Positions 1-11,529 of a DNA stretch of 64,000 nt are shown here, piece by piece. Location of the stretch: assembly GCA_002049455.2 (NCBI GenBank), contig KV918947.1:87177-151176 (forward strand), given 5' to 3'. Under the pieces are notes generated by a model that worked only from the letters and a program-made list of their open reading frames with translations, did not search any database and was not told where the DNA came from. A program made the translations under genes and the position numbers. Position 1 is the first letter of the stretch. Each line of letters opens with the position of its first letter. This DNA is from Porphyra umbilicalis. Lineage: Eukaryota; Rhodophyta; Bangiophyceae; Bangiales; Bangiaceae.

Positions 1-1465
1 GGACGACAGCCCGACAGTAGCGCCGTTCGCCACCCCAACCTGCGCGGACTACTAGCGGTTTGTGTCTAGACCAATCAGGAGAGCGCTTCCACGAAAGACA
101 CACTGCTGGCCACTCGCTCGTCTGCTGGAAGGCGATCTCCCTGCTCCACAGGCTACCTCCCTCAGAAAATTTGACAGAGTTTCACCAAACGACGATTGGT
201 GCGACGCTCTGGCAGCCAAACACGCAAACACGGCGGGCGACGGAGGCGCCCGAGCCGTGGATCAGCGTTAGGAACGTGAAAACCCACTGAGAAGTCCTCT
301 GACAATTCTCCGCACACGCACTTATTCGACTTGGCGACAGATTGTCGTCCGGCCCGTCGACGACGAAGCTTCAAAAAGCAGACGACATGAAGCACAGTCT
401 GAACTGGTGAGGGGTCGTCCGCCAGTCGTCTCCTCGCTCCACTTGATGCGGCTTTCATGTCCCGCTCTTTGACGACGTCGCTCCACTGTGGAGCGAGAAA
501 GAAAATGAGATCTGCCTCACGTCGTTCTTTGCCAGCGGTGCGCAGCTGTTCCGAAAACAGCGGACTGCGAAGCTGAGATAGGACAACCGGAATATGGCGA
601 CAAGCACAGCCTGGCGTGCCTTTCTCGCGCGACAGCCCACACGCCATAGCAGGGGGTTTTACACTTGGCGCGCTCGGTCGTGGCGCACATCCGATCGATC
701 GTTGGCCGTGCACGATGGAGGATGAAACAGTCGAACATCATTACTTGACAGCAGTCGGATCGGCAGAGTACATATGTGAGTGGTATTTGATGGCGGTACG
801 TGTAATGGAGCCGCAACCCCTCTAGACGGTCATGACGAACGTGCCGTACTCTCTCTCGTTCCTGCGGGGCGCTGCTGCGGCGGCCGCTCCCGACCGGGCC
901 TCGGACGATCGTCGTAGGGGTGAAATGCGTCGGACGCAACAACAGAGCTGCACTCGGATGCGATGCGTCCGGCGACCAAAGACGGCACCATGCCATAGCC
1001 GTGGTGCCCCGGATTGTTTCCCCGCTTCGCCGACGGCGGCTTCGCGCGTCGACTTGGACGCATTGGCTTGGCACGTCTGATGTACTGGAGACGCAGTCGC
1101 GGACTACACTGGGACGCCGGGGTACTGAGTATCATGCTTACAACACTCGCTCCTGACGCCATCGCCTCATTGGCCAACCCCGGAGAAAGACGTTGTGTAA
1201 TGCATCATTTCTGTCCTCAGAATGCAGAAAATCAAAGTAACTCCCAATTTGAGACGTAATCGTTTCGGGCCACAAAATGGGTCACAGTGTGCAACACCGG
1301 CAGTGGCGCGGCCGCCGAGGGTCCCGACTTTCTGTCGGGTGCGTTTCCAGCAATGCCTGTGTCCCTGTCTCCGTCGCACATCTCGTCGGTGGTCTTCCTT
1401 CCTGGTGTTGCAGCCGCTTGCTGCGCTGCTGCACCTTGCCCGCCCTTTCTGTGTTTTTTCACAAC
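1..1465. other. Intergenic, no supportable gene
   Basis: Open frames here are short, overlap each other on both strands and show no recognisable motif or consistent codon bias. The last part (about 1200-1465) lies directly upstream of the zinc-finger gene and probably carries its promoter and 5' leader, but I see no defined element. Confidence 0.5.
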
Positions 1466-2409
1466 ATGGCCGCCGCACCACCCCCCCCCCCCTACCCCCG
1501 CGGCCTGAGCCTTCTGGCTTTTACAAGTGTGAGACGTGCAACATCCTGATGACCGGGGCGGCAAGCTGGAATGAGCACGTCCGCGGGGCGCCACACAAGA
1601 AGAGGGCGTTCCGCGCCGCCGCGACGCACGGGCCCGGCAACGCCAGCCACTCTACTCGTTGGACATGCCCGACGTGCCTGGCGAGCAACGACGCCCCAAC
1701 AAGCCTCATCAGTCACGTGAGTGGCGCTGGCCACCGACGCGCCGTGGCTGTTCTGAAGGACAGCGGGCGGCGCGCCGAGCTCCATGTTCTGTTGCCTCGC
1801 CTGCGTGCAGCGGTGAGAGAAGTCAGGCGCGCTGGAGACGACGATGCTCGTTTGGCAGACGTGCTCCGTGAAGCTGAACACGACGCCGGCATCCTTGCGC
1901 CTGCGGCCGCCGTTCGCGATGCGGGCCGCACCGCTCATTCCCACGCTCGCGCGTTCGCGGCCGGCCACAGCGGGTCTTCTGGCGCTGGTGGGTCTGCTGG
2001 TGGAGCTGGGGCCGGGCCACCTCCTGCTGACGCCCGCCGACACAAGCGCCGACGCGACGACGACGCGTATGTATCGGGGTCTGAGAAGCTCGCGGACGCT
2101 GCTAAAGCGGGGAGGGGACGGCTGCCGACCTCGTCTGATGACTCTGGCTCGTCCGGCGCTTCTCCGCAGTCGACTGGTGTTGGCGATAACGCTTGGGCGG
2201 ATGGTTATTCGGCACGCACGAGACCGGGCGGCGCGTCGGCGTCACCGACGTCTGGGGCTGGCCGCGTCCCGGTGGCGGTAGTGGTCCCACCGGGCGCCCG
2301 TGTTTGGTTTGAGTGTCCGCGGTGCGGCTGCCACTACCGCTCTGGCGACGACTACGTGGCGCATGCGTGCCAGCCGTACAAGGGGAAGGGAAAGGGCCGT
2401 GCTGAGTGA
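1466..2409 (+). CDS. C2H2-type zinc-finger protein, frame broken at a C12 tract
   Basis: Three zinc fingers are visible in one frame. The first begins CETC, with spacing C-x2-C-x12-H-x5-H (about 1528-1600). The second begins CPTC with the same spacing (about 1665-1735). A C-terminal C-x2-C-x12-H-x-C finger begins CPRC (about 2315-2370). The long H spacing of the first two resembles the matrin/U1-like (zf-met) fingers of RNA- or dsRNA-binding nuclear proteins. The middle is Ala/Gly/Arg-rich and the C-terminus is basic (GKGKGKGR). The best start is the ATG at 1466, in a good context (acaacATGG) followed by Ala and Pro codons, but it is one frame away from the fingers across the C12 run 1481-1492. 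An upstream in-frame ATG at 1222 exists but its leader looks non-coding. The gene could be intact with a miscounted run, or a pseudogene. The target is unknown. Confidence 0.6.
1481..1492 (+). repeat. C12 homopolymer interrupting the zinc-finger gene
   Basis: Twelve consecutive C lie just after the codons Met-Ala-Ala-Ala-Pro. Thirteen or ten C would place the ATG at 1466 in frame with all three zinc fingers. Twelve leads to a stop after 27 codons. Confidence 0.85.
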
Positions 2410-2611
2410 GGAGGTTGTGCGCTGCTTTGCTGTGGTACACTTGTGTTTGCTTGCCTTGAGCCGCTACGTTTTACTTCAACTATTGATCGATGTGCCACTC
2501 TTCCAACGACCATGTACGCAACCAATACATATACACCAACCCACGAAGATATCCCCACCCCGATACCAACAGCACGCCCAACGCCATGCGAGCGGCATCT
2601 TGCAAGACGTC

Positions 2612-4380
2612 CCACATGACAAGCCGCACCACCCCCGCCACCGCCAGGCCGACAAAAAGCACCAGCTGCACACCCCACGCAAGCGCAACAACACGCCGTC
2701 CCACATGACAAGCCGCACCACCCCCGCCACCGCCAGGCCGACAAAAAGCACCAGCTGCACACCCCACGCAAGCGCAACGAACACGCCGTCCCACATGACA
2801 AGCCGCACCACCCCCGCCACCGCCAGACCGACAAAAAGCACCAGCTGCACACCCCACGCAAGCGCAACGAACACGCCGTCCCACATGACAAGCCGCACCA
2901 CCCCCGCCACCACCAGGCCGACAAAAAGCACCAGCTGCACACCCCACGCAAGCGACAACGTGGACGACGTCCAACATGTCAAACCGCACCACCTCCGCCG
3001 CCACGTCCAGCTCTACGTCCGCCACAGCCACGCCGGCAAGAAGCACCAGCTGCACACCCCACGCAAGCGCAACGAACACGCCGTCCCACATGACAATCCC
3101 CACCACCCCCGCCACCGCGTCCAGCTCCACGTCGGCCACAGCCACACAGACAAGAAGCACCAGCTGCACACCCCACGCAAGCAGCAATGTGCACGCCGTC
3201 GTTCACGACAAGCCCCATCGCCTCCGCCACCACGTCCAACTCCACGTCCGCCTCAGGCACGACGGCAAGAAGCATCAGCTGCACAACCCACGGCAAGAAG
3301 CACCAGCTGCACACCCCACGCAAGCGGCAACGTGGACGACGTCCAACATGTCAAACCGCACCACCTCCGCCGCCACGTCCAGCTCCACGTCCGCCACAGC
3401 CACGCCGGCAAGAAGCACTAGCTGCACACCCGACGCAAGCGGCAACGTGCACGCCGTCCCACATGAAAAGCCGCACCACCCCCACCACCACGTCCAGCTC
3501 CACGTCCGCCACAGTCACACCCACAAGAAGCACAAAGTGCACGCCCCACGCAAGCGCAACGAACACGCCGTCCCACACGACAAACCGCACAACCCCCGCC
3601 ACCATGTCCAGCGCCACGTCGGCCTCAGCCACGCCGACAAGAAGCACAAAGTGCACGCCCCACGCAAGCGCCAACGTGCACGCCGTCGTACACGACACGC
3701 CCCATCACCTCCGCCACCACGTCCAGCTCCACGTCCGCCACAGTCACGCCCACAAGAAGCACAAAGTGCGCGCCCCACGCAAGCGCAACGAACACACCGT
3801 CCCACACGACAAACCGCTCCACCCCCGCCACCATGTCCAGTGCCACGTCGGCCACAGCCCTGCCGACAAGAAGCACAAAGTGCACGCCCCACGCAAGCGG
3901 CAACGTGCACGCCGTCTTACACGACAAGCCGCAGCACCCCCGCCACCTCGTCGTCCGCGGCAACGTCGGCCGCCGTCACTCCGACAATGAGTACCAGCTG
4001 CACGCCGCGCGCATGCGGCAACTTGCACACCGTCCCTCTCGACAAGCCGCACCACCCCCTCCACCACGTCCAGCTCCACGTCCGCCGCAGCCGCGCCACC
4101 ATTAAGAACCAATGGCACACGGAACGCAAGCGGCAGCGTGCGAGCCGTGCCACACGACAAGCTGCACCAACCCCGACACCACGTCCAGCTCCACGTCCGC
4201 CGCCGCCACGCCGGCAAAAAGTACAAACTGCACGCCTACGGCAAGCGGCAACTTGCATGCCGTGCCACACGACAAGCTGCACCAACCCCGACACCACGTC
4301 CAGCTCAACGTCCGCCGCCGCCACGCCGGCAAAAAGCACAAACTGCACGCCTACGGCAAGCGGCAACTTGCATGCCGTCG
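2612..4380 (+). repeat. Tandem repeat array, 90-bp then about 114-bp units
   Basis: The first units are almost identical and exactly 90 bp apart (starts at 2701, 2791, 2881 and 2971, preceded by one 1 nt shorter from 2612). From about 3000 the unit grows to 114-115 bp through a 24-bp insert containing cgtccagctccacgtccgcc, with about eleven degenerate copies. The plus strand is C/A-rich and almost stop-free in several frames. One plus frame reads as a Ser/Thr/Pro-rich 30-residue repeat (for example TTPATARPTKSTSCTPHAS) that could be a mucin- or wall-like protein. Another frame is His/Lys/Pro-rich. Small indels switch frames between copies and the last units (115 bp) do not keep frame, so a functional protein is doubtful. 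No start codon with a signal peptide is evident. Confidence 0.8.
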
Positions 4381-6320
4381 TATACCTCCCGCGAGTTCTG
4401 CCTCCACCTCACCACTGCCTCACCGTGGCTAAGTCGACGAGACAGGAACATGCGGCGTCGGGCCGCTTGTCAGAGGTCGCCAGAATTTCCCCACAAGATT
4501 CCGCCCCAATCGACGCCAAGTCCGTGCGTTCCGGGACATTCTCGAGAGATAGGACGAGGCTTCCGTGACCAATGTATGAATTCAACCGGTCCACGAAGCC
4601 GCGCCTGCGATTGGGCGGCTGGCCGTGTCAGGTGTTGACAGCACGTTTGAACACGTTTACTTCAGGTCCGACCTGGAAACGGAGGGGGGTCCAAAGAACA
4701 GGGATCTGCCATAGTGATGCACACATATACTTAGATCAAGGGACTTGCTCTCCGTTTCAGAGGTGGCAGCCTGCATTTGCGTCCTCAGGGATCTGAGGGC
4801 GTGTCAGTGTTGGAAGGGTCGCGATGGCGCTAAAAGCGAATAGAGTTACGTGGCTGAGAAGGACTTTCCTGCCACAGGGGTCACTGGGCCCGGACGGCGC
4901 CTGCCCCCGTGCCCCCTCTACCGCCCCGAGTTGCGCGCGGTGACCGCGCGCAGCGACTTCCGGGGCTTGATGCGCCCACGATGACCCGCGGGTGATCGTG
5001 CCTGCGCGCCGTCTTCTGTTGCGGCGGCGCGTCGGCGGTCGCTGACGCCATCTAGCGGCGCGGTTTCAGGCGCCTCGTCGCGCGGCGATCAGTCCCATCC
5101 GCCCGCCCGTGCGCCGTCTTGGCCGCCCTGCCCGCCGTGCGCAGGTGCGCTGCGCGGCGGAGTGACGGCCTCGTTCGTGGGCGCCGCGCGACGCCGGCGG
5201 GCCGCCGCCGCTGCGGTGGCGGAGGCGGCACCTCTTTCCCCGCCCGACGCCCCCCCCACTACGGCAACGTGGCTGTACGTGCCCCCGTGCGCGCTCGCGG
5301 CCATAGAGCGGGCCGGCGTGCCCGGTGTCAATGCGTCGCCGAGCGCGCCACCGCCCTGAAGAGAGGGGGAAATTTTAAAAAACAAGAGCAACGATACGAC
5401 GAGACAAAACAGGGGATGTAAGAGATAGGAGGCAGAGAGCAGGGGACGGACGTAGGGAGGAGGGGGGAGAGAGACATCTAATCAGGAAGTGGGAGAAAGA
5501 CATACGCGATGCGCAGGGAAAAACATGCATGGAGGGTAGTACATGTAGTCACGGGTCAGATGCCAGCTACAATAGTTGGCAGTGGTCGAGAGCTCCCTGT
5601 ACGGTAGTGCAACATCCGGTGCAATGACCTCGATGTAAGACACCCAATGACAGACAAACGAACGATAGACAGGAGAGGATCCAACCACAAACAGTGCGCA
5701 ACATACCTGTTGGAAGACTGGCTCAAAGGCCCAGCATGGTAGGGGGGCGCCCAGTTGGGGAGGGGGACGTTGGTGCACGACAGCAAGAGCCGGGAGAGAT
5801 CGGCACGGGCGCTCTGATCTCGGCTGACGACTGCAGTGGTCCTGCTCGCGGTGGTGGAGGGTCAGGTCATCGGAGGTTCTGCCTGTCACTCTGTGTTGCC
5901 TCCAGTCGACCGGATAAGTTCGTTATATCCATGGAGACGTCCGTCCTACCACGAGGACTACGTATGGCATAGCTCACTTTGATTGGCCGGCCATTCTTAT
6001 ATATGCTTGAAATCATTCGTCGTCTCACGAAGTACACAAGTCGTCTGTCATCGATCGACTTTACAGAGCAACTTGGGGTACGTTCTGGAGCGGCGGCAGC
6101 GGTCTCGCGCGTGCACCTCAGGTCCGAGAAGACGTCTTGGCGTCGACTGTTCGTGCAGCGAATCATCGTGGGCAAGAGGCAGTCAGGCCCGTGCAGGACC
6201 CAGACCTGGACGGTTCACGTCTTCACAATCCATTGCAGGGATATCATTGGCTTGGATTAGTGCGACAGTTTGGCATGACATCGCGATCAGCGACGAGATC
6301 GTTCAGGGCCTGGCACAGCT
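4381..6320. other. Intergenic, no supportable gene
   Basis: Between the repeat array and the inverted-repeat cluster I see only short GC-driven open frames. A GA-rich stretch runs from about 5395 to 5480. No RNA gene or conserved domain is visible. Confidence 0.5.
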
Positions 6321-6322
6321 GC

Positions 6323-6437
6323 CCTGAACGGGAACTTTTCCAGTTCAGGCCTTCGCTACAGCACAGACGCCTGGACGGGAAACCTCCCGTTCAAGGGCTT
6401 CTTGAACGGGACTCCCGTTCAGGCTCCCGTTCAAGTG
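6323..6437. repeat. Cluster of inverted GAACGGGA / TCCCGTTC motifs
   Basis: The octamer GAACGGGA or its complement occurs at about 6326, 6385, 6404, 6413 and 6425 in both orientations. Arms such as TCCCGTTCAAG and CTTGAACGGGA sit 5 nt apart and can form hairpins. This may be the subterminal region of a non-autonomous DNA element or an operator-like array. No flanking duplication was found. Confidence 0.5.
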
Positions 6438-9233
6438 TCGACTGTTCTGACGATCTGTGCGGAGAGCATGACCGGAGATATAGTGAGTCACCTGTCACAG
6501 ATGCTCGTGCGGGTGGGCCCCCGCTCACACAATCACCGTACCAGGTGGCGGCGGACCGCGGTAACGCGCCCTAGCCGCCCATTGGTTCTGCATAGCTATC
6601 CAGCAGCGCAGAGGCAGCTATCCGCCAAGACAGGGTTGGAAACCCCCAAGAGCGTTGCTCGAATCTCGCTCTCGAATGCACCGACAAATGTGGGCCCCAC
6701 ACATATGTAAACTGCCACGACCGTTTGGGTGCAGCCAGTCCTGGCGGCGGAACGACACCAGCTTTACCACCCACGCGTGTGCCAACAGCAGGGTCGCACT
6801 GCTTCAGGTGGCAGGTTGACGAGACACTTCCCTCACCGTGGCGCTAGCGGGACGCCCTGCACACCTTCGTCTCCTAGCATGCTACTACGGCCATGCGTCG
6901 CTCTGACTCAGCGCCCTCTTCCGTGGCGTTTTCTGCTTGCACCCTCGCCCGCGTCACCCGAGTCGCTCCTCCCCTCCACGGGATGGCCGGCGGCGCGCAC
7001 CCATCGTCACTACCATGGACAGTCGCATGACTCGCGGCGGGACATTTTACGTATGCCGAGCCCTCGTGGCAAGTGCCGACGGCCTGCCACCGATGTTTCT
7101 GGCTGCGCTGGCCGTCGGCAGCGACTGTGGTGGCGCCAGTTGGCCGCAAATTTATGGGCGCCCGCCCCGCCCCTGCAGGATGGCGGGGCGGCCGGGGATC
7201 AGTGGACGAAGGCGTCCCATTTTTGGTTGCCGCCGTCGCGCCCGGCCGTCCAGGGTGGACTGGGCGGCAGAAGCCACGCCGCACGACCTAGGCCCCGGCG
7301 GCCGTTACCAGAGAGCCCGTCATTGCCGTGCGAGCGCTCTTCGACCACCACATGTTGTGGATCATTGCGGTCGCGCCGGGCTCCACGGCGGGGGATGAAG
7401 AAGAATAGGGGCAACGACGGCCGGCGCGTGACAGTCTTGACCGTGGTGCCAAGTGCCAATTTCTGTGGAAGTAGCGACTGCCGCAGGACAAGGTACAGAA
7501 TTCCGTCGCTGCAGGCTTGGTCCCTTCCCTACAGAGGCCCCTACAATGCTGCCACGGGCACAACCGATGCACGCGAGCCGTCTCAAGCATAGCAGGCGGC
7601 CTCCCAGACGCGGTCGGGGCTGGCGACGCCCAGGCGAGTGTGCCGACGGCACCAGATGTGGCTGTTCGACTCCTCGGTCAGGTGAGACCCACCTGACTCA
7701 GCCCACACAGGCGCTGATTTTTCAGCCCCCCTGCGGCGCCCACCAACATAGCTGCGGCTGGCGAGCCCCCCCCCATGCCCTGCAGCTGCGGTACGCGAGC
7801 ATGGCAGGTGCCATAGTGGGAGGGAAAACAGGGGACGCTATGTTCTCTGGCTAAGCGCGTCCCTCCCGGATGAGGGCCCTTTTCCACTTCGCGCAATTAT
7901 ACCTGAATCCCGACAGCGGGCCCATCCACGCGGCCGCGCTGACAGGCCCATAAAGTTAGCAGTGGAGACTGTACAGTGTTACTGTTACTGCGGGGTGCTC
8001 ATGGCGACCCGGACGCATGCAGTTGGCGCCCGCTCTACACCTGCAAGGCCACAGAACTGAAGAGCGGGGTTGACAGGTGGCAGCTGCCACAGAAGTTGTT
8101 TGGAGCCCCGGCCTTTGGGGGACACGCCCACGGGTGGCATCGGGCCTCTTTCATCTTGACACCGGACGACAACCGCTGTTTGTTAAACATAGGGTGGGCG
8201 CCGCCGACTGACCCGTCGGCTGAAGGCGCGGGGACGGCAACCGGCACCCCGCTTGTACTGACAGCAGCATCGACCGAGCCCGCGTGCAGTACGCCCTTTT
8301 CTCAACAAAGGTTCAACGGTATGGGCGGGCTGGGCGGTCTTGACGGCTCTCCGGGGCGCCATATCAAACTGTGTTAGTTTGCGCGGAAAGCAGGCCACAC
8401 AAAACGTCCGGGAGGAGAACTCGGCAGCCGCAGCGCGCGTGGCACGTCCTGCCGCCGCGGCAGCCCCCACCCTGCCCCGCTCCATCGAGTGGCGGCGGTC
8501 GCCGCGCGCCGCGGCACCGCCGCCACCGATCGTCGGCCGGCCCCGACGCCGCTACCTCGCCCGCTCGGCCGACGCGACGGCCGCGGCGCTGGCAGCCGTT
8601 CGTGGCGGCGACGCTGTGCGGCGAGGCCGCCGCCGCGGCGGCGACGGCGGCTACGGCGGCAGCGGCGGCACCCGCAGCGCCGCTGCGGACCGGGCGGCGT
8701 GTGGGGGGTGATGGCGGCAGGCCATCTCGTGCCTGCGTGTCCGGGGGTGGAAGGCGCCCACGAGCGCCACGGGCGTGTAGCCTGTGCCGCACACTGCTGT
8801 CCTTTGGGCCGCGGACCCGCTTCTGCACGGCGTCCACCAACGATGCGAGCACGTCGGCCGAAGCCGTGCACACCACCACGTTCGAGCGCATGGTCCCCGC
8901 CAGCGCCACTATCTCGCTCTCGAAGCGCCTCGTGGCCGGCAACACGAGTAGCAAGCGATCCGAATCTCCTTCAAACAGCCAAACTCACGAGCACGTTAGG
9001 TCCAGGGTGTGGCGTGTCCCCATGTGAGACGGAAAAACGTCGGTGTGAGTCGGAAAGTCGTTCGTGTGAGACAGAAAATCGTGCCGCCGCGCCGTTGTCG
9101 CGATGGCCATCGCCCCCTCGTCGCGATGGGCGGCACCGTTACCACAAGGAGTAAAGATGAAAGAGTCACAGTGCAGAGTGGTCAAAAGTTTGGTCATTTA
9201 TGAAAGCAACAAAATGGGTCCGAGACAAGAACA
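6438..9233. other. Intergenic, no supportable gene
   Basis: Long GC-rich open frames are present on both strands (for example 6729-7592 plus and 8364-8954 minus), but they overlap in several frames at once, are Arg/Pro/Ala-rich and show no domain. I regard them as composition artefacts. Confidence 0.5.
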
Positions 9234-9321
9234 GGCGCAATGGCTTAGGGGTAAAGCGTGTCACTCGTAATGATAAGGTCCTGGGTTCGAAGCGTAACGC
9301 ACGGACGTCCCGGTTGTGCCT
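9234..9321 (+). tRNA. tRNA-Thr(CGU) with a 16-nt intron inside the T-loop
   Basis: The acceptor stem GGCGCAA (9234-9240) pairs with TTGTGCC (9314-9320) through six Watson-Crick pairs and one G-T. The D-stem GCTT/AAGC (9243-9246 and 9254-9257) closes an AGGGGTA loop. The anticodon stem TGTCA/TGATA (9259-9263 and 9271-9275) closes loop CTCGTAA with anticodon CGT at 9266-9268. The T-stem CTGGG (9281-9285) pairs with CCCGG (9309-9313). The T-loop starts TTCGAA (9286-9291) but is followed by about 16 extra bases (9292-9307 or 9293-9308) before the 3' half of the stem. Removing them gives a normal 7-nt T-loop and a 72-nt tRNA body. The insert can form a GCG-TAA-CGC mini-hairpin. Ectopic introns of this kind are known from nuclear tRNA genes of the red alga Cyanidioschyzon. 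Discriminator base is T9321. CCA is not encoded. A disrupted pseudogene is the alternative. Confidence 0.8.
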
Positions 9322-9326
9322 TATAC

Positions 9327-9330
9327 TTTT
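9327..9330 (+). terminator. RNA polymerase III T4 terminator
   Basis: A TTTT run lies 6 nt after the last base of the tRNA-Thr, as expected for a Pol III gene. This supports the far T-stem/acceptor half being the true 3' end of the transcript. Confidence 0.7.
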
Positions 9331-9521
9331 GTCACCGCTTCATCGGCGACCACGAACGATGTTTTAACGGGGCCTCTTCCTGTGAAAGCGGCTTTTGCTG
9401 GAAGTCCCAGGAGTTGCTCTCCCTAAACACGAGACGCCTCAACATGCTATTCTCATATTAACGATCATTCCAGGAGAGTCGTTCGCGAGTCCAAAAATCA
9501 TTGAAGCATCAAAAATTGATA

Positions 9522-9959
9522 ACCTCCAAAAAATGGCGGTTGCAGAGAGAAGGGAGGCAGAGCCGATGACATAGCATAGAAATGAAGTCGGATTAACTGT
9601 TCGACAAGCCACGATCGAACTTTTGGCCTGAGAATAGCCGCCAGTAATCTTGCAAGCCAATCAGCGTGTCTTGCAGCAGTCACGCACAGCCATTGCAACC
9701 CACAATGAGATTTCCTGAGATTTTTGGGCCGCTTGCTTGGGCCAGAAGAGGGCATGGAGAGGGTTCTGGGCCAGATCTGTGATTTCGCATGAGATCAGCA
9801 AACTTCTGCAGATTTCTTGAGATCCTAATGTGCGTTTCCAGTGCGCAGAGCTGCATGAGGAGACTGTGTAAGGAACTCGCATGATTTCTAGGCTTTCCAT
9901 TGGTCCACGTACGCTGTTGAATGATTGCAACCACTCTGCAACCGCCATTTTTTGGAGGT
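9522..9959. mobile_element. Foldback/MITE-like element with 26-bp perfect terminal inverted repeats
   Basis: The left arm at 9522-9547, beginning ACCTCCAAAAAATGGCGG, is the exact reverse complement of 9934-9959. A further 5-7 bp outward match imperfectly (ATTGATA versus ATTGCTG). The interior is less GC-rich than the surroundings and holds no convincing ORF. I could not find a target-site duplication, so the superfamily is undetermined. Confidence 0.7.
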
Positions 9960-10111
9960 CAGCAATACTATGGTCCTCACGATGACACAAACCGAATCGT
10001 CTTGATTTTGAAGTTGTTTGAGGACGCACATACAGGGCGTCCTCCCAACACCCATGTGTGGCAGTTGGTGAGCGCTGCGTCGCCAATAATTGCGTTTTCC
10101 TCCGCGCCTAA

Positions 10112-11275
10112 CTGCAATCCGACCTGCTGCTCGAGCCCGTCTATGTCCGCATCCCGCCCGAAGCCGGCGAGCCCGATGACCACGTGTGGGCCTTCACCCG
10201 CGCCATCTACGGCAAAGTCGACGCGGGCCGCCACTTCCACTTTTCGACCCAAGCCCGCTACCTCGCCATCCCCGGCATCATCCACAGCGCCGCCTTTGAA
10301 ACCGTTTATCTCATCCCGTCCAAGGCGCCCTCTGCACCTGCGTCGACGGCACCTTCTCCGCCGGCTCCCCCACCTTCGACCTCGCCGTCACCGCCACCAT
10401 GCAAGACTACAACACGCTCCGACCCGACCGCGGCAACGTCACCTTCGCCAGCCTCACCGCCACCACCGACGACGCCGGCATCCACTGCTCCGACGGCCCC
10501 TACACCTCCACGCTACGCCCCGCCCCGACCTCCGACCGCCCCCAGGATCGCCTCGCCTCCCCGGCCGCCCTTCACTCCCTCGCCGCCCAACTGCTCTGGG
10601 TCGGTTGCTGCGCCCGCCCCGACGTCCTTATCAACCATGCCAACCTCGCCAACCTCCCCACCCCCACCTCCCTCGAAGCCCGGCACGCCAACGACACCTT
10701 GGCCATCCTCACTGGCCGACCCATCACCCTCCACTTCCCCCGCTTGCACGGCCCCTCGCTCCGGCTCAGCATCTATGCCGACAATCGGGCTCCGCCACAT
10801 CGCCGCCAGGCAAGCGCCATGTCAGCTACCTCGCCGCGCTCACGGACAACACGCACCGCTTCTCGCTCCTGCACTGGGCCTCGCACCGCCCCCGCGGCGT
10901 CAGCCGCGGCTCCACCGCCGGAGAACTGCTCGCGTTGGCCGACGCCTGCGCAGCCTCCCTCGACGTCCGCCCGCTCCTGCAGGAGCTCCTCAACCACCGC
11001 GTCCCCATCGACGCGTACACCGACTCCGCCACAACGTGCGAGCTCATCACGTCCTTTAAGGACCCTGCCGACATGTCCGGGAAGAACGACCTGTACCTCC
11101 TCCGCCGCGCCCTCCTCGACGGCGACCTCGCGGAGTTCAACCACATCCACGGCCGCGACAACCCAGCCGAAGCCCTCTCCAAGCCCTCGTTCTCCCGCTC
11201 CGCCCCCACTGCCGCTTTCTCCACCGCCCTAACCTCGGGCATTTTGACTACCCCGGTCGTCTCCCACACGACCAC
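10112..11275 (+). pseudogene. Decayed Ty1/copia-like reverse transcriptase-RNase H fragment
   Basis: Three consecutive segments in three different frames match the end of a copia polyprotein. About 10112-10330 holds the RT tail with AIYGKVDAGRHF, equivalent to the family's ALYGLKQAGR block. About 10340-10790 contains LLWVGCCARPDVLINHANLA, equivalent to the TRPD block. About 10790-11275 holds the RNase H part with STAGELLALADACAASLDV and AYTDSATTCELIT. At least two frameshifts separate them, and gag, protease, integrase and the RT catalytic YVDD region are absent. Codons are strongly C-ending, as in the host genes. No LTR was recognised on either side. It is a dead retrotransposon relic. Confidence 0.75.
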
Positions 11276-11529
11276 CGACGACCGCTGTGGACACACATCC
11301 GCACTTGTGCCCCAACCGCCCCCTTGTCCGCCGCCCCTCCCGACCTCTGGGTCCCCTCCCCCCCCCCCTTCCACGACTGGTCACAATCGTCTGCCTTTTT
11401 GTTAATGGGCGGCTTCCTTCCCCAATCCCCACTTTCGCCCCCGGTCGTGAGGTGGTCGATTCGGCCCTCCATGGCTGGTGACTCGAGCGCCGATTCCGCT
11501 GCAGTGCCACCACACCGCTCCCCGCCACC

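Noticed and set aside
2352-3910. Gly/Cys-rich minus-strand frames across the first repeat array
   Set aside because: The array is stop-free in many frames, so several antisense readings coexist. None has a start or a context that favours it.
2612-4380. CRISPR array
   Set aside because: The repeats are contiguous tandem units without unique spacers, and the genome is eukaryotic.
6729-7592. A 287-codon plus-strand frame
   Set aside because: The start is a non-ATG-supported context inside GC-rich DNA, composition is Arg/Pro/Ser and no motif is seen.
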